Assembly: GCA_035526505.1 (NCBI GenBank)
Contig: DATLCF010000001.1
Coordinates: 1-64,000 of the forward strand
Length of the DNA: 64,000 nucleotides
Reading direction: 5' to 3'
Origin: DATLCF01 sp035526505
GTDB taxonomy: Bacteria > Patescibacteriota > Saccharimonadia > Saccharimonadales > UBA4665
Program-made: the position numbers and the translations under genes
Notes under the pieces: model-generated
The model's input: the letters and a program-made list of their open reading frames with translations, nothing else
Told to the model about the DNA's origin: nothing
The model's database searches: none
Shown here: piece by piece, positions 1 through 9,322 of the stretch
How positions within the stretch are numbered: the stretch's first letter is position 1
Layout of the letters: the number at the start of each line of letters is the position of its first letter

Positions 1-309
1 CACGGGGTCTTTTCGTCCTGCTGCGGACAGACGGCATCTTTACCGTCAATGCACTTTCACCGAGCTCTTCGTCGAGACAGTACCCATATCATTACTCCAT
101 TCGTGCGGGTCAGAACTTACCTGACAAGGAATTTCGCTACCTTAGGACGGTTATAGTTACCGCCGCCGTTCACTGGGGCTTCAGTTCGCACCGTGAAGCA
201 CTCCCCTTAACCTTCCAGCACCGGGCAGGAGTCAGCCCCTATACATCCACTTTCGTGTTAGCAGAGACCTGTGTTTTTGGTAAACAGTTGCATGGGTTCC
301 TTAGCTGCG

Positions 310-486
310 GCCCCGTCACACTATCTACCACGATAGTGAACTTCATTGGGCTCAGCTTTCTTTTCTCTCGATATTTACTCGTTTTATACAGATTTACGTA
401 AGAAGTTAAAAACTTACGCAAAGTACTGTTTCGTTTCCTGAAAAGAAAACTGGCAAGTCACTATGTCATAGACATTGTGACGGGGC
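310..486 (-). other. Expansion of 23S helix 63 region
   Basis: An 11-bp perfect inverted repeat (GCCCCGTCACA at 310-320, its complement at 476-486) closes about 155 nt of extra, AT-richer sequence containing smaller hairpins such as CTATC/GATAG at 321-336. It sits between the block CCGTAACTTCGGGA and the block GCAACTGTTTAC, where E. coli has only the short helix 63. No LAGLIDADG or GIY-YIG reading frame is visible, so a helix expansion is more likely than an intron with a homing endonuclease. Confidence 0.75.
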
Positions 487-1789
487 AGACCTTATCCCGA
501 AGTTACGGTCGCTTGTTTGCCGAGTTCCTTGACGAAGAATCACTCGTACACCTTGGTCTACTCGACCTGAGCACCTGTGTCGGTTTGCGGTACGGATAGC
601 CTTGTACATAAGCTTGGTAGCTTTTCTAGTCAGCACCTTCACAAAAATTCGATCTAATGATCGTCTCATTCCCTCGTATTTCTCGAGGTTAGACGGATAT
701 AACCATGAATCCGCTTTTGCTAATATGCCGCGCACGCCAAACAATACAAAACTAGTACGGGAATATTAACCCGTTGTCCATCGCCTACGCTACGCGCCTC
801 GGCTTAGGACCGACTAACCCTGGGACGATTATCGTGGCCCAGGAAACCTTGCTCTTTCGGTGGGCAGGATTCTCACCTGCCTTATGGTTACTCATTCCAG
901 CATTCTCACTTGTTACCGCTCCACCAGACCTCGCAGTCCAACTTCAACGCAATAACAACGCTCCTCTACCGCTCCTGATAAATCAGAAACTCGCATCTTC
1001 GGTAGTACACTTAGCCCCGTTACATTTTCCGCGCAGGGTCTCTTGACGAGTGAGCTGTTACGCACTCTTTAAATGAATGGCTGCTTCTAAGCCAACATCC
1101 TCGTTGTTTAAGAAACCCCACCTCGTTTCCCACTTAGTGTACATTTAGGGACCTTAGATGGCGATCTGGGCTGTTTCCCTTTTGAGCGACGAGCTTAGCC
1201 CCGCCGTTCTAACTGCTGTAGTTCCACTGATAGTATTCGTAGTTTGTCAAGGGTGAGTACGCTTACGCGCCCCAGTCCGAAACAGAGCTCTACCCCTACC
1301 AGCTACCGTACAACGCTAGCCCTAAAGCTATTTCGAGGAGAACCAGCTATCTCCAAGTTCGATTGGCATTTCACCGCTAACCACAGGTCATCCGGGCGTG
1401 TTGCAACTCGCTACGGTTCGGTCCTCCACGCAGTTTTACCTGCGCTTCAACCTGCCCATGGTTAGGTCACCTGGTTTCGGGTCTATTTACATACACTAGG
1501 ACGCCCTATTCAGGCTCGCTTTCACTGCGCCTCCGTCAAATGACTTAGGCTTGCGTATGCAAATAACTCGCTGGATCGTTCTACAAAAAGCACGCCGTCA
1601 CCCTGCAAGCAGGGCTCCGACTCCTTGTACGCGCATAATTTCAGGTTCTATTTCACTCCCATTCCTGGGTTCTTTTCGCCTTTCCCTCACGGTACTTGTT
1701 CACTATCGATCGTAAGATATATTTAGCCTTGGAGGGTGGACCCCCCAGCTTCAATCAGGGTTTCACGTGTCCCGATCTACTCGACAAAA

Positions 1790-2080
1790 GCACACCCGTA
1801 AGCCCGAAGGCTCAAGGATATGCTTGGAACTTACGTTCCTTACAAATATAAGGTTAGCGACACTTTGCGTACCAGGCTTTCACTGTCTTTGGCGCAGCTT
1901 TCCAACTGCTTCTGCTCGCCTCGCTGATTTATTAGACCTTATGCAAGAGAATGGTAGCTCTTGCTTCCGGTACGGAAATCTAGATAAATCTAGCGCTCCG
2001 TACTGGTTGTTTGTAATGTCACAACCCTCTTTAGATATTCATCTACCAATTTATCCATCTGAATTAACAGATGGAAACCT
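1790..2080 (-). other. Expansion in 23S domain I
   Basis: Between the conserved GCGAGCGAAT block (about 2105) and GGGACACGTG (about 1768), this rRNA has roughly 320 nt against about 150 in E. coli. The extra part carries its own hairpins: GTACGG/CCGTAC around 1972-2005, CAAGAG/CTCTTG around 1942-1961 and CATCTG/CAGATG around 2059-2076. It has no long open frame of recognisable function. Boundaries are approximate. Confidence 0.6.
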
Positions 2081-2550
2081 AAAAAGTTTGGGCTCTTCCG
2101 GATTCGCTCGCCACTACTACCGGAATCGTTGTTTACTTTCTCTTCCTCGCCCTACTAAGATGTTTCAGTTCAGGCGGTTACCTACAATTTATCCTATATA
2201 TTCAGATAAACGTGATTGGACATGACTCCAACCGGGTTTCCCCATTCGGACATCTTCGGATCAAAGCTTAGTTAGCAGCTCCCCGAAGCTTTTCGCAGCT
2301 CCTCGCGTCCTTCATCGGTATCTTACGTCAAGGCATCCTTTATGCGCGCTTGTGTAACTTTTTATGCAATGCAATTGACTAGTTATTGGTTATTACCAAT
2401 AACATGCCGTTTGTCTTAAATTGCTTTATCTCTAAACATGCCAAATTTTTAAGTTGCAAAACTCAAGATATCCACCTCTTCAGATTCTTGATCTTGAGTT
2501 TACACTGGAACTTAGGTACTAAATTCTGTCTAAACTCAATCAGCTAAGTA

Positions 2551-2579
2551 ATGATACCAGTTATAACAGAGGTTGTAAA
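2551..2579 (-). promoter_or_regulatory. Promoter ahead of 23S
   Basis: The minus strand has TTTACA (2574-2579), 17 bp, then TATCAT (2551-2556), placing a start about 185 nt before the 23S 5' end. This is a sigma70-type match; its use is an inference. Confidence 0.5.
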
Positions 2580-2626
2580 GCAAAAAGTGCTGATAAAATT
2601 GCTACAAACACACCCCTGTAAATATT

Positions 2627-2703
2627 TGGTGGGCGATCGGGGACTTGAACCTCGGACCTCGTCATTATCAGTGACGCGCTCTAACCAGCTGAGCTAATCG
2701 CCC
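2627..2703 (-). tRNA. tRNA-Ile (GAT)
   Basis: Cloverleaf on the reverse strand: acceptor GGGCGAT/ATCGCCC, anticodon loop CTGATAA (anticodon GAT), T-arm GGTTCAAGT, discriminator A and an encoded CCA. It lies in the 16S-23S spacer in the usual place next to tRNA-Ala. Confidence 0.97.
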
Positions 2704-2719
2704 CTACCGTTTTAAATCT

Positions 2720-2796
2720 TGGTGGAGACACGGGGATTCGAACCCCGGACCCCCTGCTTGCAAAGCAGGTGCTCTAGCCAGCTGAGCTATGTCCCC
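2720..2796 (-). tRNA. tRNA-Ala (TGC)
   Basis: Reverse-strand cloverleaf with acceptor GGGGACA/TGTCTCC, anticodon loop TTTGCAA (anticodon TGC), T-loop TTCGAAT, discriminator A and encoded CCA. The order 16S-Ala-Ile-23S is reversed from the common Ile-Ala order. A separate promoter lies 20 nt upstream. Confidence 0.97.
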
Positions 2797-2815
2797 GCAC
2801 TAATGAACAAACGCT

Positions 2816-2844
2816 ATTGTATCGAAAGTACCTCTGTTTTGCAA
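2816..2844 (-). promoter_or_regulatory. Promoter for tRNA-Ala/tRNA-Ile
   Basis: On the minus strand TTGCAA (2839-2844), exactly 17 bp, then TACAAT (2816-2821). Transcription would start near 2809, 13 nt before mature tRNA-Ala. It lies directly after a terminator-like hairpin, so the tRNA/23S part may be transcribed independently of 16S. Confidence 0.65.
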
Positions 2845-2855
2845 TGTATGTTAAC

Positions 2856-2887
2856 AAAAAGGCGCCAAGTTAACCTTAGGCGCCTTT
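2856..2887 (-). terminator. Terminator-like hairpin between 16S and tRNA-Ala
   Basis: The minus strand forms AAAGGCGCC...GGCGCCTTTTTG, a GC-rich stem extended by AAG/CTT around a small loop and followed by five T. It sits just beyond the 16S processing stem. It has the form of an intrinsic terminator inside what is normally one rRNA operon. Confidence 0.6.
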
Positions 2888-2892
2888 CGCTT

Positions 2893-2919
2893 AAAAACTG
2901 AGTAGTGCAAACAACGTCA
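2893..2919 (-). other. 16S processing stem, 3' arm
   Basis: AAAAACTGAGTAGTGCAAAC and following ACGTCA pair with the arm at 4595-4622 upstream of 16S, with one bulged base. The arms would form a ~27-bp duplex enclosing pre-16S, the usual RNase III processing substrate. Confidence 0.75.
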
Positions 2920-3042
2920 AGTTCGTATGTACAGAACTGAGTCTTGTCATCTTGCGATGAGAAGTACATTGTCAGTACTGATTTTACAATGTACCAAGAT
3001 CGACCTAGCTCTCTTGATAAATCAAGATGCTAGTTTTCTCCC

Positions 3043-4523
<1,481 letters not shown>

Positions 4524-4594
4524 AATTTGCCTATCGCTCAGCATTATTTCAATCAAAGATTGGAATGCTGACTTAAAAAACAATTCAAATGAAC

Positions 4595-4622
4595 TGACGT
4601 TGATTTGCACTACTCAATTTTT
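4595..4622 (-). other. 16S processing stem, 5' arm
   Basis: This is the complement of 2893-2919 and lies about 75 nt upstream of the mature 16S 5' end. The two arms flank 16S only, which fits 16S being matured as its own unit. Confidence 0.75.
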
Positions 4623-4672
4623 AATGTCCTTTTTAGAGACACCTAAACTAGACCTCTAAAAACTCTCCGTAA

Positions 4673-4702
4673 ATCATACGATGTTTACCCACCTCGTGTC
4701 AA
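4673..4702 (-). promoter_or_regulatory. 16S rRNA promoter
   Basis: Minus strand TTGACA (4697-4702), 18 bp, TATGAT (4673-4678); predicted start near 4666, about 140 nt before mature 16S. Confidence 0.75.
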
Positions 4703-4719
4703 GATAAAACAGGAAAGAA

Positions 4720-4748
4720 TAGTAGTGATAGTTACATCACTACTATAT
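4720..4748 (-). terminator. Hairpin after gyrA
   Basis: An 11-bp perfect inverted repeat (ATAGTAGTGAT/ATCACTACTAT) begins within the last codons of gyrA and is followed by a T-rich stretch on the minus strand. It probably ends the gyrBA transcript before the rRNA promoter. Confidence 0.55.
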
Positions 4749-7274
4749 CTGTTCTTGGTCTTGAGCTTCTTCCTCTTCTTCAACGGCGTCCACCAAGGCA
4801 AGCGACACTACCTCGTCACCATCATTGAGCCGCATAATCCGCACGCCCTGGGTTGCGCGACCGAGTTCAGGGATATTCTTGAGCCCCAGCCTGATCGTTT
4901 GGCCCTGGGAAGACACGATGATGACTTCCTGCGTATCGCCTGTCAGCGTCTTAACTCCGATAAGACTGCCTGTCTTGGAGTTAACGATAGCGGAACGAAT
5001 ACCGACACCACCACGTGCATGAGGCGTAAATTGAGCAACCTTGGTTCGCTTGCCATAGCCATGCTGGCTAATAACAAAGACGCTTGAGCCATCCTGAACT
5101 ATATCCATACCAATTACCTTGTCGCCGGTGCGTAATCGGATACCCCGCACTCCGCGGGATACTCGACCCATGGGGCGTACATCTCTTTCATGGAAACGGA
5201 TAGCTTGCCCTTGTGAGGTTGAAATGACCACCTCGTTGTCGCCATTGGTCATACGAATCCACTTCAGTTCGTCACCATCATCCAAGTTAATGCTTATTAG
5301 GCCCGAACTACGGACATTTCGATACTGTTCAAATGGCGTTTTCTTGACGACCCCCCTGACGGTGCACATCATAAGATTGCCGTCCATCTGTTTGCTTACA
5401 TTAATCACGGCACTGACCATCTCTTCTGGCTGCAATTGCAACAAATTGACAATGGCAACACCCTTGGCCCCCATGCCAGCCATTGGCACTTCGTAGGTTT
5501 TGAGGCGGAACACGCGGCCCTTACTCGTAAAGAACAGCAGGTAGTCGTGAGTACTCGCGTTAACTACGTGCTCAATGACGTCCTCTTCGCGAGTAGTCAT
5601 ACCGCGTCGACCCTTACCTCCACGACCCTGCTTTTTGTATTCAGCAATAGGACTGCGCTTTATATAGTTAGCTGAGGTTAATGTAACAACAACTTGTTCA
5701 TCGGGTACAAGATCTTCGTCGCTCATCTTCCCTAGTTCTTGTGGAATGACCTTGGTTCGACGTTCGTCGCCGTATTGTTTTTTTAACTGCACTAGCTCGT
5801 CTTTGACGATCTTTAAGATCTTTTTTTCATCAGCCAAAATTGATTCCAGCTGCGCGATAGTCTTGAGTAACTCAGCGAGTTCGTCTTCTACCTTCTGGCG
5901 CTCCAGGCCTGCAAGAGCACGAAGCTGCATGGCTAGAATGGCCTTGGCCTGGATATCGCTGAGGCCAAAGCGCTTCATTAGATTATCTTGAGCTTCTTCG
6001 GTTGTTTGACTGGCGCGGATAGTCTGAATTACTTCATCAATATGATCCAGTGCGATCTTTAAGCCTTCCAGAATATGGGCTCGCTCTTTAGCCTTGCGAA
6101 GCTCGTATTCTGTGCGACGACGAACTACACTCTGACGGTGCTTGATATGCTCTTGAATGATATCTTGCAGGCCCAGTACCCGCGGTTGAATTCCATCAAT
6201 TAATGCCAGCATGTTGTAATGAAAAGCCATCTGCAGGGGCGTCAGTTTATATAGCTGGTTCAAGAGCTTTTTAGGATATGCGTCCTTCTTTAGGTCGATA
6301 ACAATACGTACATCACCACGCGCGCTTTCATCGCGCAAGTCACTAATACCGGCAATTTTCTTCTCTTTATACAGTTCGGCAATTTTTTCTAGCAAACTGG
6401 CTTTGTTTAGGCCATAGGGAATCTCTGTAATAACAATCTGGTGACGGCCTTTATTGCCCTCAACCACTTCTGCAATACCCCGTACCACAACACCGCCCCG
6501 TCCGGTTGCGTATGCACGACGCAGTGAATCGCTGCCAAATACCATACCCCCGGTGGGGAAATCCGGCCCTTTGACGTACTGTAGTAAATCGTCAAGTGAA
6601 GCGTCTTCGTGGTCAATTTGATAGACGGTAGCGTCAACTAGTTCGCTCAGGTTATGTGGCGGGATATTGGTTGCCATACCAACAGCAATACCTAGTTGTC
6701 CATTCAACAACAGGTTCGGTAGTTTAGCAGGGAGAACAGAGGGTTCCTGCCGCGTACCGTCGTAGTTATCGCGAAAATCTACGGTCTCCTTATCGATATC
6801 CATTAGCATCTCTTCGGCAGTACGGGCCATTTTTGCTTCTGTATAACGATAAGCGGCTGGTGGATCGCCATCCATAGAGCCGAAGTTACCCTGCCCGTTA
6901 ACCAGCATGTACCTGAGTGACCAGGGCTGTGCCATACGCACCATAGAGTCATAAATAGCAGTGTCACCGTGCGGGTGATACTTACCCATCACTTCACCCA
7001 CGATCTGGGCGCTCTTGACCGTCTTGCCAGTCGGTCTAATGCCCATTTTGTCCATAACGTATAGAATACGGCGGTGAACGGGTTTAAGGCCGTCACGGAC
7101 GTCTGGTAAGGCGCGAGCCACGATAACGCTCATCGAGTAACGCAAGTAGCTGTCTTCCATAACGTCTTCGACCTTGCGAAGTTCTACTGTTTTAGAATGA
7201 GTAGGAGCAACTACTTCTCCTTCTAAAGGCTGATCTTTTTCGATAACTGGTTCAGTAACTTTGTCTTCGTCCAT
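4743..7274 (-). CDS. gyrA: DNA gyrase subunit A
   Basis: Breakage-reunion subunit of DNA gyrase, which introduces negative supercoils. The catalytic tyrosine is in AAYRYTE at about residue 144. The quinolone-determining region HPHGDTAIYDS is near 100-110; the position equal to E. coli Ser83 is Thr and the Asp87 equivalent is kept. The C-terminal pinwheel carries the GyrA box QGRGGKG (about residue 555), which separates gyrase from topoisomerase IV. Length is 843 aa, normal for the family. The start lies 1 nt after the gyrB stop, so the two are translationally coupled. The last part is acidic (EEEEEAQDQEQ). Very secure call. Confidence 0.98.
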   Translation of the reverse strand: MDEDKVTEPVIEKDQPLEGEVVAPTHSKTVELRKVEDVMEDSYLRYSMSVIVARALPDVRDGLKPVHRRILYVMDKMGIRPTGKTVKSAQIVGEVMGKYHPHGDTAIYDSMVRMAQPWSLRYMLVNGQGNFGSMDGDPPAAYRYTEAKMARTAEEMLMDIDKETVDFRDNYDGTRQEPSVLPAKLPNLLLNGQLGIAVGMATNIPPHNLSELVDATVYQIDHEDASLDDLLQYVKGPDFPTGGMVFGSDSLRRAYATGRGGVVVRGIAEVVEGNKGRHQIVITEIPYGLNKASLLEKIAELYKEKKIAGISDLRDESARGDVRIVIDLKKDAYPKKLLNQLYKLTPLQMAFHYNMLALIDGIQPRVLGLQDIIQEHIKHRQSVVRRRTEYELRKAKERAHILEGLKIALDHIDEVIQTIRASQTTEEAQDNLMKRFGLSDIQAKAILAMQLRALAGLERQKVEDELAELLKTIAQLESILADEKKILKIVKDELVQLKKQYGDERRTKVIPQELGKMSDEDLVPDEQVVVTLTSANYIKRSPIAEYKKQGRGGKGRRGMTTREEDVIEHVVNASTHDYLLFFTSKGRVFRLKTYEVPMAGMGAKGVAIVNLLQLQPEEMVSAVINVSKQMDGNLMMCTVRGVVKKTPFEQYRNVRSSGLISINLDDGDELKWIRMTNGDNEVVISTSQGQAIRFHERDVRPMGRVSRGVRGIRLRTGDKVIGMDIVQDGSSVFVISQHGYGKRTKVAQFTPHARGGVGIRSAIVNSKTGSLIGVKTLTGDTQEVIIVSSQGQTIRLGLKNIPELGRATQGVRIMRLNDGDEVVSLALVDAVEEEEEAQDQEQI

Positions 7275-7275
7275 A

Positions 7276-9243
7276 CTAAATGTCCAAATCCTTCACAAAT
7301 TTCGCATGCGTTTGAATAAAGTTCTTACGGAGCTCTACCTCTGTACCCATCAGCTTGCTAAAAATAGCATCGGCTTTTTCAGCATCATCAACCTTAACCT
7401 GTACTAGTACGCGCTTCTCGGGGTTCATGGTCGTCTCGAACAACTGCTCGGCGTCCATTTCGCCCAAACCTTTATAGCGTTTTTGCTCTATAAAGCCAGC
7501 TTGCTTGATGCGATCCTCGGCAGGGTCAACCTTGAGGCCTTCCTTTTTGCGTGACGCTATCTTTTTGGCAAGTACGTCTTCGAGTTCTTCTTCGTCGTAA
7601 ATAAAAATACTCGTCTTGCGTCCCGGTTTAACCAGCTCAAACAGTGGCGGTTTGGCAAGGTACAAATGCCCGCCATCAACTACAGGCTTCATAAAGCGGA
7701 AAAAGAATGTCAGCAACAGCGTGCTAATATGCGAACCATCGACGTCGGCATCGGTCATGATGATAACGCGGTCATAACGCAAGCCCGAGACATCAAAGGA
7801 GTCCTCTATACCCACGCCCAGAGCCTTTATAAGGCTCAAAATTTCGTTGTTTGCCAGCATCTTGTCCAATCGGGCACGTTCGACGTTCAAAACCTTACCA
7901 CGGAGCGGTAGGATGGCCTGGCTCTTGCTATCGCGACCACTCTTGGCCGAACCGCCTGCCGAATCACCCTCTACCAGGTAAATCTCTGAATTCTTAGGGT
8001 CCTTGTTGGAACAATCGGCCAGCTTACCAGGCATACTGGCACCTTCAAGGACGCCTTTACGGATAATGTTCTCGCGCGCTGCACGAGCGGCCTTGCGGGC
8101 ACGAGCAGCCAAAAGAGCCTTACCAATGATTTTTTTAGCTATCGCGGGGTGTTCTTCGAGGTAGTAATTGAAATACTCGGTCATTACCTGCTCGACATAG
8201 CCGCGGACCTCGGGATTACCCAGCTTATTCTTCGTCTGGCCCTCAAACTGAGGATCAGGCAGCTTGACCAAAATAACGCACGTTAGCCCTTCGCGACAAT
8301 CTTCACCAGTAAGGTTCTCTTCCTTCTCCTTCAGCAAGCCACTCTTGCGAGCATAGTCGTTAACTACACGTGTAAGTGCAGAGCGAAAACCGGTCAGCGG
8401 CGTTCCACCATCAGGGTTGAAAACGTTGTTAGCAAACTGCTTGATGATCTCGTTAAAACCGTCAGTATATTGCAAAGCGATTTCGATTTGCGCATCTTCA
8501 ATCTGTTTATCTACATAAAATACATCTTCGTCAACAACTTCTTTACCTTGATTTAAATGTGTAACGTAAGATTTGATGCCGCCTTCAAAATAAAAACTAT
8601 ATCTTTTACCAGTTTTATGATCATGAATTGCAGTTGTAACACCTTTTGTGAGGTAAGCTTGGTGACGAAGACGATCAAGGATAGTGTCATAACTGAAGTT
8701 AGTAGTTTCAAAAATGGAAGCATCGGGATAGAACGTAATCTCTGTACCCGTTTTATCAGTCTTACCGACCACCTTGAGCTCGGTCTGCGGTGCACCACGC
8801 TCATACTCTTGTCGAAATATCTTGCCTTCCTGATACACAGTAACAGTCAGGCGTTCGGAAAGCGCGTTTACTACACTAACACCGACGCCGTGCAAACCAC
8901 CGGAAACTTTGTATCCGCCGCCGCCGAATTTGCCACCGGCATGCAATATTGTTAGCGCAGTTTCGACACCACTTTTGCCTGTCTTGGCGTGCTTGCCCGT
9001 GGGAATGCCACGGCCGTTGTCGAATATGGTCACACCACCGTCGGCGAGCATCTGTACTAACACCTCGGTAGCATGTCCGGCAAGTGCTTCGTCTATACCA
9101 TTATCGACAAGTTCCCAAATTAAATGGTGCAGACCCTCTTGGCCCGTGCCGCCAATATACATACCCGGTCGTTTCCTGACCGGTTCGAGCCCTTCGAGTA
9201 CTTGGATTTGATCGGCAGCATAGCCCTGTTTTTGTTTAGTCAC
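7276..9243 (-). CDS. gyrB: DNA gyrase subunit B
   Basis: ATPase subunit of gyrase (655 aa). The GHKL ATP site shows ELVDNGIDEA and the glycine loop GGLHGVGVSVVNAL. The TOPRIM domain has EGDSAGGSAKSGRD and DADVDGSHI. The C-terminal tail has RYKGLGEMDAEQLFETTMNP. The predicted start is a GTG preceded by AAGAGGG at a rather long spacing. A promoter TTGCCA-17-TATAAT lies at 9290-9318, giving a leader of about 40 nt. It is the first gene of the gyrB-gyrA operon. Confidence 0.98.
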   Translation of the reverse strand: MTKQKQGYAADQIQVLEGLEPVRKRPGMYIGGTGQEGLHHLIWELVDNGIDEALAGHATEVLVQMLADGGVTIFDNGRGIPTGKHAKTGKSGVETALTILHAGGKFGGGGYKVSGGLHGVGVSVVNALSERLTVTVYQEGKIFRQEYERGAPQTELKVVGKTDKTGTEITFYPDASIFETTNFSYDTILDRLRHQAYLTKGVTTAIHDHKTGKRYSFYFEGGIKSYVTHLNQGKEVVDEDVFYVDKQIEDAQIEIALQYTDGFNEIIKQFANNVFNPDGGTPLTGFRSALTRVVNDYARKSGLLKEKEENLTGEDCREGLTCVILVKLPDPQFEGQTKNKLGNPEVRGYVEQVMTEYFNYYLEEHPAIAKKIIGKALLAARARKAARAARENIIRKGVLEGASMPGKLADCSNKDPKNSEIYLVEGDSAGGSAKSGRDSKSQAILPLRGKVLNVERARLDKMLANNEILSLIKALGVGIEDSFDVSGLRYDRVIIMTDADVDGSHISTLLLTFFFRFMKPVVDGGHLYLAKPPLFELVKPGRKTSIFIYDEEELEDVLAKKIASRKKEGLKVDPAEDRIKQAGFIEQKRYKGLGEMDAEQLFETTMNPEKRVLVQVKVDDAEKADAIFSKLMGTEVELRKNFIQTHAKFVKDLDI

Positions 9244-9289
9244 TTTTAAACAACCCTCTTGAATATTAGATAGCCCACTCTTACTGTTT

Positions 9290-9318
9290 ATTATAGTTCA
9301 GCTCGAGAGGTTTGGCAA
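9290..9318 (-). promoter_or_regulatory. gyrBA promoter
   Basis: Minus strand TTGCCA (9313-9318), 17 bp, TATAAT (9290-9295), about 45 nt before the gyrB start. Confidence 0.65.
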
Positions 9319-9322
9319 ATAC

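Larger units (their letters stand above)
1..2360 (-). rRNA. rrl: 23S ribosomal RNA, partial (3' end outside window)
   Basis: The reverse strand reads as 23S rRNA. The helix just before the A2058 region (GACGAAAAGACCCCGTG) is at position 1, and the 5' end (AAGCG...GGATGCCTTG) is near 2360. The window therefore starts at about E. coli position 2068, and the peptidyl-transferase part and the 5S gene lie to the left. The part present is about 290 nt longer than the E. coli equivalent. Most of the excess is in two places: a helix expansion at 310-486 and a domain I expansion at about 1790-2080. Otherwise the conserved blocks are intact. The exact 5' end is estimated from alignment by eye. Confidence 0.97.

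Noticed and set aside
239..2225. Short protein frames across the 23S and 16S genes
   Set aside because: They lie inside conserved rRNA and have random composition.
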